A DNA stretch of 64,000 bases, from positions 1 to 64,000 of the forward strand of contig JOFO01000015.1 in NCBI GenBank assembly GCA_000721275.1, given 5' to 3'. Position 1 is the stretch's first letter. Each line of letters opens with the position of its first letter. Position numbers and translations under genes: made by a program. Source of the stretch: Microtetraspora glauca (GTDB lineage Bacteria > Actinomycetota > Actinomycetes > Streptomycetales > Streptomycetaceae). Under the pieces are notes generated by a model. The model did not search any database. It was not told where the DNA came from and worked only from the letters and a program-made list of their open reading frames with translations. Shown here piece by piece: positions 13,425 through 21,900 of the stretch.

Positions 13425-13493
13425 CCGGACGTGACCTCCGTCGTTCACCGGATGTGACCTCCATCGTTGTCCGGGTGTGACCTCCGTCGCGCA
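13425..13493 (+). repeat. three tandem 23-bp repeats upstream of rimO
   Basis: Three consecutive 23-nt copies lie at 13425-13447, 13448-13470 and 13471-13493. They share CCGG, then GTGACCTCC at a fixed offset, then TCG, with a few substitutions. The block fills much of the 130-nt gap between the RodZ-like stop and the rimO start and ends 51 nt before the rimO ATG. The function is unknown; it could be a cluster of operator sites or a neutral minisatellite. Confidence 0.8.
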
Positions 13494-13544
13494 GGTGAAC
13501 CCTGAGCGACGGGGTCACGTCCGGGACGAAGTAGTCTTGAGTCC

Positions 13545-15044
13545 ATGCCCGAACGCCGTACCGTCGCCCTTGTCACTCTCGGCTGCGCCCGTAACGAGGT
13601 GGACTCGGAGGAGCTCGCAGGCCGCTTGGCAGCGGACGGCTGGGAGCTCGTCGAGAACGCCGAAGAAGCGGACGTCGCCGTCGTCAACACCTGCGGCTTC
13701 GTCGAAGCCGCCAAGAAGGACTCCGTCGACGCCCTGCTCGAAGCCAATGATCTGAAGGACCACGGCAAGACCCAGGCCGTCGTCGCCGTCGGCTGCATGG
13801 CCGAGCGCTACGGCAAGGAGCTGGCCGAGGCCCTCCCCGAGGCCGACGGCGTGCTCGGCTTCGACGACTACGCGGACATCTCCAACCGCCTGCAGACCAT
13901 CCTCAGCGGCGGCAGCGTCGAGGCGCACACCCCGCGTGACCGTCGCAAGCTCCTCCCGCTCTCCCCGGTCGACCGCCAGCAGGCCGCCGCCGAGGTGGCG
14001 CTGCCCGGCCACGGAGCGGCCGAGGAGCCCGCCTCCGCTCCCGAGAACGTCCCCGGGGACCTGCCCGAGGGCATCGCGCCCGCCTCCGGCCCCCGCGCGC
14101 CGCTGCGCCGCCGGCTCGACCGCAGCCCCGTCGCCTCCGTGAAGCTGGCCTCCGGCTGCGACCGCCGCTGCTCCTTCTGCGCCATCCCGTCCTTCCGCGG
14201 CAGCTTCGTCTCCCGCCGTCCCTCGGACGTGCTCAACGAGACGCGCTGGCTCGCCGAGCAGGGCGTCAAGGAGATCATGCTGGTCTCCGAGAACAACACC
14301 TCGTACGGCAAGGACCTCGGCGACATCCGCCTCCTGGAGAGCCTGCTGCCCGAGCTCGCCGCCGTCGACGGCATCGAGCGCGTCCGGGTCAGCTACCTCC
14401 AGCCGGCCGAGATGCGCCCCGGCCTGATCGACGTGCTGACCGGCACCGACAAGGTCGCGCCCTACTTCGACCTGTCGTTCCAGCACAGCGCCCCGGACGT
14501 GCTGCGCGCCATGCGCCGCTTCGGCGACACCGACCGCTTCCTCGACCTGCTCGCGACGATCCGCGAGAAGGCCCCGACGGCCGGCGCCCGCTCCAACTTC
14601 ATCGTCGGCTTCCCCGGCGAGACCGAGGCCGACTTCGCCGAGCTGGAACGCTTCATCACCCACGCCCGGCTCGACGCCATCGGCGTCTTCGGCTACTCCG
14701 ACGAGGACGGCACCGAGGCCGCCACGTACGAGAACAAGCTCGACCAGGAGGTCGTGGACGCGCGTCTCGCCCACCTGTCCCGGCTCGCCGAGGAGCTCAC
14801 CGCGCAGCGCGCCGAGGAGCGGATCGGGGAGACGCTGGAGGTGCTGGTGGAGTCCGAGGACGAGGAGGACGGCTGGATCGGCCGCGCCGCCCACCAGGCT
14901 CCCGAGACGGACGGGCAGGTGCTGCTCGTCGACGGGGGTGGCGCGGGCCTGGACCTGGCCCCGGGCCGTATGGTCAGGGCGAAGGTCGTGGGCACCGAGG
15001 GCGTCGACCTCGTGGCGGAGTACGTCGAGGAGGTGGGCAGATGA
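13545..15044 (+). CDS. rimO: ribosomal protein S12 methylthiotransferase RimO
   Basis: 499 residues. The N-terminal MTTase domain begins [12 protein letters not shown] and carries cysteines for one 4Fe-4S cluster. The radical SAM domain has CDRRCSFC (CxxxCxxC) with the first Cys near residue 205 and ends in a TRAM domain from about 430. It transfers a methylthio group to an aspartate of ribosomal protein S12. A Pro/Ala-rich insert at about 150-190 between the two domains is longer than in E. coli RimO. Its stop overlaps the pgsA start (ATGA at 15041), so rimO, pgsA and cinA probably form one operon. The paralogue MiaB is also in this window at 52907; [10 protein letters not shown] favours RimO here. 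Confidence 0.95.
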   Translation: MPERRTVALVTLGCARNEVDSEELAGRLAADGWELVENAEEADVAVVNTCGFVEAAKKDSVDALLEANDLKDHGKTQAVVAVGCMAERYGKELAEALPEADGVLGFDDYADISNRLQTILSGGSVEAHTPRDRRKLLPLSPVDRQQAAAEVALPGHGAAEEPASAPENVPGDLPEGIAPASGPRAPLRRRLDRSPVASVKLASGCDRRCSFCAIPSFRGSFVSRRPSDVLNETRWLAEQGVKEIMLVSENNTSYGKDLGDIRLLESLLPELAAVDGIERVRVSYLQPAEMRPGLIDVLTGTDKVAPYFDLSFQHSAPDVLRAMRRFGDTDRFLDLLATIREKAPTAGARSNFIVGFPGETEADFAELERFITHARLDAIGVFGYSDEDGTEAATYENKLDQEVVDARLAHLSRLAEELTAQRAEERIGETLEVLVESEDEEDGWIGRAAHQAPETDGQVLLVDGGGAGLDLAPGRMVRAKVVGTEGVDLVAEYVEEVGR

Positions 15045-15715
15045 CCGGAGTCCCGGCATCCGCGACGGACGGGACCGGAAGGCCCGCGCCCCGCGGCAAG
15101 CTGGGCGCGGCGGCCGTGAACCCCGTGAGTCTGTGGAACATCGCCAACATCCTCACCATGATCCGGCTCGTCCTCGTGCCGGGCTTCGTGGTGCTGCTGC
15201 TCCAGGACGGCGGGCACGACCCGGTCTGGCGGGCCTGGGCGTGGGCGGCGTTCGCCGTGGCCATGATCACGGACGTCTTCGACGGACATCTGGCCCGTAC
15301 GTACAACCTGGTCACCGACTTCGGGAAGATCGCGGACCCGATCGCCGACAAGGCGATCATGGCCGCCGGACTGGTCTGTCTGTCGGCGCTGGGCGACCTG
15401 CCCTGGTGGGTGACGGCGGTGATCCTGGCGCGCGAGCTGGGGATCACGCTGATGCGGTTCTGGGTGATCCGGCACGGGGTGATCCCGGCCAGCCGCGGCG
15501 GCAAGATGAAGACGCTCGCCCAGGGCACGGCGGTCGGCATGTACGTGCTGATGCTGACCGGCCCGCTGGCGACGCTGCGCTTCTGGGTGATGACGGTGGC
15601 GGTCGTGCTGACCGTCGTCACCGGTCTGGATTATGTGCGACAGGCGGTCGTCCTCCGGCGCCGCGGACTGGCGGCCGAGCGGGCCGCCGCGCGCGCGGAG
15701 GCGTCGGCGCGATGA
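15041..15715 (+). CDS. pgsA: CDP-diacylglycerol-glycerol-3-phosphate 3-phosphatidyltransferase
   Basis: 224 residues with about five hydrophobic segments. The CDP-alcohol phosphotransferase signature appears as [19 protein letters not shown] continuing into ADPIADK, which supplies the conserved Asp residues. It makes phosphatidylglycerophosphate from CDP-diacylglycerol in the membrane, the committed step to phosphatidylglycerol and cardiolipin. The start overlaps the rimO stop and its TGA overlaps the cinA ATG, so the three genes are translationally coupled. Related actinobacterial enzymes include phosphatidylinositol phosphate synthases; the operon with cinA and clgR is the usual setting of pgsA. 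Confidence 0.92.
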   Translation: MTGVPASATDGTGRPAPRGKLGAAAVNPVSLWNIANILTMIRLVLVPGFVVLLLQDGGHDPVWRAWAWAAFAVAMITDVFDGHLARTYNLVTDFGKIADPIADKAIMAAGLVCLSALGDLPWWVTAVILARELGITLMRFWVIRHGVIPASRGGKMKTLAQGTAVGMYVLMLTGPLATLRFWVMTVAVVLTVVTGLDYVRQAVVLRRRGLAAERAAARAEASAR

Positions 15716-16236
15716 GCGGGGCGGCCGCGCGGGTCCTCGCGCTGCTCGCGCAGCGGGGCGGGACGCTGGCCGTCGCCGAGTCGCTGACCGGGGGGCTCGT
15801 CGCGGCGGAGCTGACCGGGGTGCCGGGGGCGTCCCGCAGCTTCCTCGGCTCGGTGACGGCGTACGCGACCCCGCTCAAGCACGCGCTGCTGGGGGTGGAC
15901 GCCGGCCTGCTGAGCGAGCGCGGCGCGGTGGATCCCGAGGTCGCGGTGCAGATGGCACGGGGGGTACGGGACCGGCTGGGCGCCGACTGGGGGATGGCGA
16001 CCACGGGTGTCGCGGGGCCCGATCCGCAGGACGGGCAGCCGGTCGGCACCGTCTACGTGGCGGTCGCCGGACCTGCCACGACAGGCGCGGCGGCCGGGAA
16101 AGTGGTCTCGTTGAGATTGAACGGCGACCGCGCGGAAATCCGTAGAGAGAGCGTGCGGAGCGTGCTCGAACTGCTCCAGGCGGAACTCTCGGAAAATGCG
16201 CGGGCACAGGATACGGAACAGAACGGGGGGAATTGA
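15712..16236 (+). CDS. cinA: CinA C-terminal domain protein, nicotinamide-nucleotide amidohydrolase type
   Basis: 174 residues, corresponding to the stand-alone CinA C-terminal domain (PncC). Conserved blocks are AESLTGGLVAAELT near residue 22 and TTGVAGPDP followed by QPVGTVYVA near 95-115. Family members deamidate nicotinamide mononucleotide to nicotinic acid mononucleotide in NAD salvage. The N-terminal MoaB-like half of full-length CinA is absent, as is normal for this operon. Its ATG overlaps the pgsA stop. The 109 nt after it lead to clgR and include an AGGAGGGAG ribosome site for that gene. Confidence 0.9.
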   Translation: MSGAAARVLALLAQRGGTLAVAESLTGGLVAAELTGVPGASRSFLGSVTAYATPLKHALLGVDAGLLSERGAVDPEVAVQMARGVRDRLGADWGMATTGVAGPDPQDGQPVGTVYVAVAGPATTGAAAGKVVSLRLNGDRAEIRRESVRSVLELLQAELSENARAQDTEQNGGN

Positions 16237-16345
16237 TGTTTGCAGCCCAGAGAGAACACGACATCGCTCCCCGCACGGCCGCGGCGCGAGGCGGTACGGT
16301 GGGGCGTGAAGGATGCGGCTACGCGGTCCGAGGAGGGAGCCACCG

Positions 16346-16729
16346 ATGATCCTGCTCCGTCGCCTGCTGGGTGACGTGCTGCGTCGGCAGCGCCAGCGCC
16401 AGGGCCGTACTCTGCGCGAAGTCTCCTCGTCCGCCCGAGTCTCGCTCGGCTATCTCTCCGAGGTGGAGCGGGGGCAGAAGGAGGCTTCCTCCGAACTGCT
16501 CTCCGCGATCTGCGACGCGCTGGACGTACGGATGTCCGAGCTCATGCGCGAAGTGAGTGACGAACTGTCGCTCGCCGAACTGGCCGAGTCGGCGGCGTCG
16601 AGCGAACCGGTGCCGGCACCGGTCCGTCCGATGCTCAATTCGGTGTCGGTGACGTCGGTGGCCGGTGTGCCCACCGAGCGGGTGACCATCAAGGCGCCCG
16701 CGGAGGCCGTGGACGTCGTCGCCGCCTGA
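16346..16729 (+). CDS. clgR: ClgR-type XRE transcriptional regulator of clp/lon protease genes
   Basis: 127 residues from ATG 16346, behind AGGAGGGAG. The XRE helix-turn-helix covers about 10-70 ([20 protein letters not shown], then VERGQKE). A Ser/Ala/Pro linker and a conserved C-terminal segment end in DVVAA. The position after pgsA-cinA is the conserved location of clgR in Actinobacteria. ClgR activates clpP1P2, clpC and lon after proteotoxic stress in Streptomyces, and the terminal Ala-Ala matches the signal by which ClgR/PopR-family proteins are themselves cleared by ClpP. That suggests the feedback loop is intact here. An in-frame start 33 nt upstream is less likely. A strong hairpin follows the gene. 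Confidence 0.92.
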   Translation: MILLRRLLGDVLRRQRQRQGRTLREVSSSARVSLGYLSEVERGQKEASSELLSAICDALDVRMSELMREVSDELSLAELAESAASSEPVPAPVRPMLNSVSVTSVAGVPTERVTIKAPAEAVDVVAA

Positions 16730-16744
16730 AACCGAACGGGACCG

Positions 16745-16785
16745 AGCCCCGGTCGGCGCCCCTCACGGGGGTGTCGGCCGGGGCT
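16745..16785 (+). terminator. hairpin terminator after clgR
   Basis: The arm AGCCCCGG (16745-16752) pairs with CCGGGGCT (16778-16785), and the inner bases extend the stem with few mismatches. It begins 15 nt after the clgR stop and would end the rimO-pgsA-cinA-clgR transcript before dpsC. Confidence 0.75.
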
Positions 16786-16886
16786 TCGTCATGACGGTCC
16801 GTAGTGTGGTGCCTTTTGTTTGAGATGTCGGATTCCGGACAGGCGTGCCATGGTGGGGGATACGTACGACTGGTTGGAGATTCCGT

Positions 16887-17357
16887 ATGTCTGTCGTGAA
16901 GAGCTCGCTGTCCGACGCCGACCTCAAGACGGTCGGTGAGGCCCTCCAGGGCGCGCTGGTCGACCTCGTCGACCTGGCGCTGGTCGCCAAGCAGGTGCAC
17001 TGGAACGTCGTCGGGCCGCGCTTCCGCTCCGTCCACCTCCAGCTCGACGAGGTGGTGGACACCGCTCGGACGCACTCCGACACGGTGGCCGAGCGTGCCT
17101 CGGCGATCGGGGTGAACCCCGACGGACGCGCGGCGACAGTGGCCTCCACCAGCGCGATCGGCACCGTGCCCGAGGGCTGGATCAAGGACGTGGAGGCCGT
17201 GGAGATCCTGGTGGCGTCGCTCGGCGCCGTCATCACCCGGATGCGGGAACGGATCGCGGCCACCGAACAGCCCGACCCCGTCAGCCAGGACATCCTCATC
17301 GGCCTCACCGCCGACCTCGAAAAGCACAGCTGGATGTTCCAGGCGGAGACCGCCTAG
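16887..17357 (+). CDS. dpsC: Dps-family DNA-protecting ferritin (DpsC-like)
   Basis: 156 residues from ATG 16887. The ferritin-like four-helix bundle carries the Dps ferroxidase residues in KQVHWNVVG (His) and HLQLDEVVD (Asp/Glu). Dps proteins form 12-subunit shells that oxidise and store iron and protect DNA during stress and nucleoid condensation. Synteny with clgR and nei points to the paralogue called DpsC in S. coelicolor. The N-terminal tail before the first helix is short, about 10 residues. The gene has its own upstream region after the clgR terminator; I looked for a sigma-B promoter there and did not find a convincing one. Confidence 0.93.
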   Translation: MSVVKSSLSDADLKTVGEALQGALVDLVDLALVAKQVHWNVVGPRFRSVHLQLDEVVDTARTHSDTVAERASAIGVNPDGRAATVASTSAIGTVPEGWIKDVEAVEILVASLGAVITRMRERIAATEQPDPVSQDILIGLTADLEKHSWMFQAETA

Positions 17358-17493
17358 GGCGGCCGGGGTGGTGCGAGGTGCGGTGCGCGGGGGCGTCCGC
17401 CGGATCGTGCGCGGGGTGCGCGCCGGGGCTGATCCCGGTGCGCCCTCCCGCCGGGTGATCCTGCCGGTCTAGCGTCGGGCGCAGGAGGCGGCC

Positions 17494-17766
17494 ATGGTAC
17501 GGCGACGGGTTCCGCTGGTGACGCTCACGCTGATCGCGGTCGGGCTGGTGGTCGGGGGGCTCTGGTGGTGGGCGGTGCTGCGTCTGCTGCTGGTTCCGGG
17601 CGAGTCCGGTGCGGTCGAGGGGGCGGTGGCGGCCGGCGGGTGGGGGCTGAGCCTGTTGCCGGTGCACGTGGCCGCCTCCTCCCGGCCCGCGCGTCTCCTC
17701 ACGGCCTCGCGTCTCACCACGGCATGGCGACGCCGCCGTTCGGGCGCAGGATCTGCCCCGTCGTGA
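17494..17766 (+). CDS. small hypothetical membrane protein
   Basis: 90 residues from ATG 17494 (CAGGAGGCG upstream). One clear hydrophobic segment, about residues 7-32, includes VTLTLIAVGLVVGGLWWWAV. A short loop (VPGESGAVEGAVAAGGW) and a less hydrophobic tail follow. Gene-like third-position GC holds for the first 60 codons. The last 25 codons look unstructured and run over the 3' end of the dehydrogenase remnant on the other strand, so the original reading end may have been altered. No family recognised. It may be a genuine small membrane protein of the streptomycete core. Confidence 0.5.
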   Translation: MVRRRVPLVTLTLIAVGLVVGGLWWWAVLRLLLVPGESGAVEGAVAAGGWGLSLLPVHVAASSRPARLLTASRLTTAWRRRRSGAGSAPS

Positions 17767-18046
17767 ACGAGGAGGCGTCGCAGGCGAGGTGGAGGATCGC
17801 GTGGGCGACGTCCTCGGGCTCGCCGACCCGCCGCAGCGGGGAGTGACGGACCATCGCCGCCTCGGCCTGTTCCTGGGCGGCCGGTTCATGACGGTCCGTC
17901 AGGGGTGTGCGTATCCAGCCGGGGGCGACCGCGTTGACCCGGATGCCGTACGTGCCCGCCTCGACGGCGAGCGTCTTGGTGAGCTGCACGACGGCGGCCT
18001 TCGCGACGCTGTAGTGGTGCGGCCGGTGAGGTCGTACGCCGAGAGG
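17714..18046 (-). pseudogene. short-chain dehydrogenase/reductase remnant (N-terminus lost, frameshifted)
   Basis: The readable part is the C-terminal third of an SDR enzyme. It runs HHYSVAKAAVVQLTK (catalytic Tyr and Lys), VNAVAPGWIRTPL and a C-terminal GGVAMPW. Upstream, MSLSAYDLTGR (from 18046) clearly continues the family, but in a different frame, and the two join near 18015 by a small indel. No Rossmann TGxxxGxG motif exists further upstream: nei occupies the DNA from 18084. The gene therefore lost its NAD(P)-binding half and carries a frameshift. It lies between dpsC and nei. Confidence 0.8.
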
Positions 18047-18083
18047 CTCATGAGGGGACCGTTCGACCGTATATGACGGGTCG

Positions 18084-18902
18084 TCAAGTGCTGTTCGGGC
18101 GGGGATTCGTGGAGGTTTCCTCCGGGTCGCGCTGGCAGGACGGGCACCAGTACGTGACCCGGTCGCCCAGCTCCGCCTTGCGGATCGCGGCGCCGCAGCG
18201 CAGACACGGGCGGCCCTTGCGGCCGTAGACGTACAGCGGGGTACCGGGGCGGCGGCTCGTCGTGGTGCGCCGTTCCGGGCGGTCCTTGTTCTCCTCCAGC
18301 AGCCGGTGCGCGGTCGCCACCAGGCGGGGCGGGACGTCCGGCGCCAGCTCGCCGACCGGCAGCCAGGGGCTGACGGCCGCCAGGAACGCCAGCTCCGACT
18401 TGTACACGTTCCCGATGCCGGCGAGGTTCCGCTGGTCGAGCAGGGCCTCGCCGAGCGTGCGGGACGGATCCCCGAGCAGCCGCCGGACAGCCTCCTCCGG
18501 GTCCCAGTCCGGGCCGAGCAGGTCGGGGCCCAGACGCCCCACCACCCCCGGCTCGTCGGCGGTCCGGATCAGCTCCAGCACCGGCAGGCGGTAGCCGTAC
18601 GCGGTGTACGCCTCGTTCCCGAGCACGGCGCGGATCTGGTGCCCCGGGCCGCCGCGCGGGCGCTCCCCGGTGGCGTACACCTTCCAGGCACCGTCCATCC
18701 GCAGGTGCGAGTGGAGGGTGAGGCCGCCGTCGATCCGGGTCAGCAGGTGCTTGCCGCGCGGGGTGACGTCCAGGACCGCGCGGCCGGTGAGGTCCGCGGT
18801 CGCGAACCGGGGCACCCGCAGGTCCGAGCGGGTCAGCACCCGCCCGGCCAGCGCCTCGTGCAGCCGGCGGGCGGCCAGCCAGACGGTGTCTCCTTCGGGC
18901 AC
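18084..18902 (-). CDS. nei: Fpg/Nei family DNA glycosylase (endonuclease VIII-like)
   Basis: 272 residues starting MPEGDTVW. After Met removal, Pro2 is the catalytic nucleophile and Glu3 the acid of the Fpg/Nei family. A helix-two-turn-helix region includes NLAGIGNVYKSE, and a C-terminal zinc finger has CLRCG and CPSC pairs. The start PEGDTVW is typical of Nei-type enzymes rather than Fpg (PELPEVE). It removes oxidised bases and nicks the abasic site in base excision repair. It is followed upstream in transcription by lhr, 19 nt away, and the two are likely an operon for DNA repair. The tail after the zinc finger is short and unstructured. Confidence 0.92.
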   Translation of the reverse strand: MPEGDTVWLAARRLHEALAGRVLTRSDLRVPRFATADLTGRAVLDVTPRGKHLLTRIDGGLTLHSHLRMDGAWKVYATGERPRGGPGHQIRAVLGNEAYTAYGYRLPVLELIRTADEPGVVGRLGPDLLGPDWDPEEAVRRLLGDPSRTLGEALLDQRNLAGIGNVYKSELAFLAAVSPWLPVGELAPDVPPRLVATAHRLLEENKDRPERRTTTSRRPGTPLYVYGRKGRPCLRCGAAIRKAELGDRVTYWCPSCQRDPEETSTNPRPNST

Positions 18903-18921
18903 GCGCGCTCCTCCCCGCGGG

Positions 18922-21900
18922 TCACGGTCTGAGCCGCAGGCCTCGCGGGCCCGCGACGAATCCGGCGGTCTCCAGCGGGCGGGCCAGCGGGGACGTCAGG
19001 GCCGTCGCGCCGTTGATCCGCTCCACCGTGACCGTACCCAGCGCGCCCGCGCGCGCGGACTCGGCGAGGGCTCCGGCCGCTGCCGTCAGCGCCGGGTCGT
19101 CCGGCTCCGCCGGCCAGCACAGCAGCGACTTGCCGCCCCGCTCCACGTACAGCGTCAGCTCGCCGTCGACCAGCACCACCAGCGCGCCCGCCTTGCGGCC
19201 CGGCTTGTGCCCGGCGCCGTCCGGCGGCTCCGGCCACGACAGCGCCGCCCCGTACGCGTTCGCCGGATCGGCCGCCGCCAGCACCACCGCGCGCGGACCC
19301 GCGCCCGCCTCCGCGCCCCGGTCCCGGGCGGTCGCCGCCGCCCGCAGCCGGTCCACGGCCCCGTCCATCGCGAACTGGGCCGCCCCCAGTCCCTCCACCA
19401 CATAGCCCCGCCGGGCCTGCCCGCTGTCCTCGAAGGCCGACAGGATCCGGTAGACCGCCGAGAAGCCGCCCTCGACGCCCTCGGCGGCCACCGCGCCGCG
19501 GGTCACCACCCCGTGCCGGTCCAGGAGGGTGCGGGCCAGGGCGTGGGCCCGGTGCGTCGGCTCCGGCTCCGCGGGCGGCAGCAGCGCCCATCGGCCCGAG
19601 ACCGTCGGCGAGCCCGAGCGCGAGGCCGGGCGGCTGGTGCCCAGGGCCCCGAACCGTCCGCGCGGCACCGTGCGGCGGGCCCGATGGGCCGTCGACCCGG
19701 CCGTGCGGCCCGAGCCGAGCAGGGCGCGCAGGGGCGCCACGGTGTCGTTGGTGAGCCGGCCCGACCAGGCCAGGTCCCACAGGGCGTCCGCGAGCTGCGG
19801 GTCCGTGGCGTCCGGATGGGTGGTGATCCGGACCTGGTCGGCGATCTGCCGGAAGAACAGGCCGTACCCGCCGGACAGGGCCGCCAGCACCGACTCGTGG
19901 AGCGCGGTCAGCTCCAGCGGGTGCGGCGGGGGCAGCAGCAGCGGGGCCGCGTCCGCCAGATAGAGCGACACCCAGCCGTCCTTGCCGGGCAGCGCGCCGG
20001 CCCCGGCCCAGACGACCTCGCCGGTCGTGGTCAGCTCGTCCAGCATCGCCGGGGAGTAGTCCCGGACCCGGGACGGCAGGACCAGCTTCTCCAGCGCCGA
20101 CGCCGGCACCGGCGCGCCTTGCAGCTGCTCCACCGCCCGGGCCAGGCCGTCGATGCCGCGCAGACTGCTGCCCCCGAGGTGCTGCCACTGCGGCAGGAAG
20201 GTGCCCAGCGCCGCCGGCGGCACCGGCTCCAGCTCGTGCCGCAGCGCCGCCAGCGAGCGGCGGCGCAGCCGGCGCAGCACGGCCGCGTCGCACCACTCCT
20301 GGCCGATCCCCGACGGGTGGAACTCGCCCTGCACGACCCGGCCGGCGGCGGCCAGCCGCTGGAGCGCGCCGTCCGTGACCGCGGCACCCAGGCCGAAACG
20401 GGCCGCCGCCTGCGAGGAGGTGAAGGGGCCGTGGGTGCGGGCGTACCGCGCGAGGAGGTCGCCGAGCGGGTCCTTTACCGGCTCCGTGAACGCCTCCGGC
20501 ACGCCGACCGGCAGCGCCGTGCCGAGCGCGTCCCGCAGCCGGCCCGCGTCCTCGACCGCCGCCCAGTGCTCCGTGCCCGCGATCCGCACCACGATCGCGC
20601 GGCGGGACCGGGCCAGCTCGCGCGCCCAGTCCGCGTCGGCGCCGCGCGCGGCCAGCTCCTCGTCGGTCAGCGGGCCGAGGACCCGCAGCAGGTCCGCGAC
20701 GCCCTCCCGGTCCTTGATCCGCCGCTCCTCGGTGAGCCACTGGAGCTCCCGCTCCAGCTCCGTCAGCACCTCCGGGTCCAGCAGCTCCCGCAGCTCGGCC
20801 TGGCCGAGCAGCTCCGCCAACAGCCGGGAGTCCAGGGACAGCGCCGCCGCCCGCCGCTCGGCGAGCGGGGAGTCGCCCTCGTACAGGAACTGGGCCACGT
20901 AGCCGAAGAGCAGCGAGCGGGCGAAGGGGGACGGCTCGGGGGTGGTGACCTCGACGAGACGGACCCGGCGGGCCTCGATGTCGCCCATCAGCTCGGTCAG
21001 GCCGGGGACGTCGAAGACGTCCTGGAGGCATTCGCGGACGGCCTCCAGGACGATCGGGAAGGAGCCGAACTCGCTCGCCACCTGGAGCAGCTGCGAGGCC
21101 CGCTGCCGCTGCTGCCAGAGCGGGGTCCGCTTCCCCGGGTTCCGCTTCGGCAGCAGCAGGGCCCGGGCGGCGCACTCGCGGAACCGGGACGCGAACAGCG
21201 CGGAGCCGCCCACCTGGTCGGTGACGATCTGCGCGACCTCGCCCCGGTCGAAGACGGCGTCCGCGGCGCCGACCGGCGCCTGGTCCGCGTCGTACGCCGT
21301 GTCCTGGTGCCGGCTCGGGTCGACCGGCTCGTGGTCCAGCAGGTCGAGCCCCATGTCCAGGCCCATCAGATCGGCGTCCGGCAGCCGCAGCACGATCCCG
21401 TCGTCCGCGTGCATCACCTGCGCGTCCATGCCGTACCGCTCGGAGAGCCGGGCACCCAGCGCCAGCGCCCACGGCGCGTGCACCTGCGCGCCGAACGGGG
21501 AATGGATCACGACCCGCCAGTCGCCCAGCTCGTCGCGGAACCGCTCCACCAGGATGGTGCGGTCGTCCGGCACGTGGCCGCACGCCTCCCGCTGCTCCTT
21601 CAGATACGCCAGGACGTTGTCCGCCGCCCAGCCGTCCAGGCCCGCCGTGAGGAGCCGCAGCCGGGCGTCCTCCTCGCCGAGCCCGTCCAGCTCGCGCAGG
21701 AACGCGCCGACCGCCCTGCCCAGCTCCAACGGGCGCCCCAGCTGGTCGCCCTTCCAGAACGGCAGCCGGCCCGGCACGCCCGGCGCCGGGGTCACCAGGA
21801 CCCGGTCACGGGTGATGTCCTCGATCCGCCAGGACGTGGTGCCCAGCGTGAAGACGTCGCCGACCCGCGACTCGTACACCATCTCCTCGTCGAGCTCGCC

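Noticed and set aside
13425..13493. A CRISPR-like array before rimO
   Set aside because: Only three abutting 23-bp copies with no spacers, no leader and no cas genes nearby.
16800..16886. A sigma-B type promoter before dpsC
   Set aside because: GTTTGAG is present but no GGGTAC/T-like -10 lies 14-16 nt downstream; GGGGATAC is about 40 nt away.
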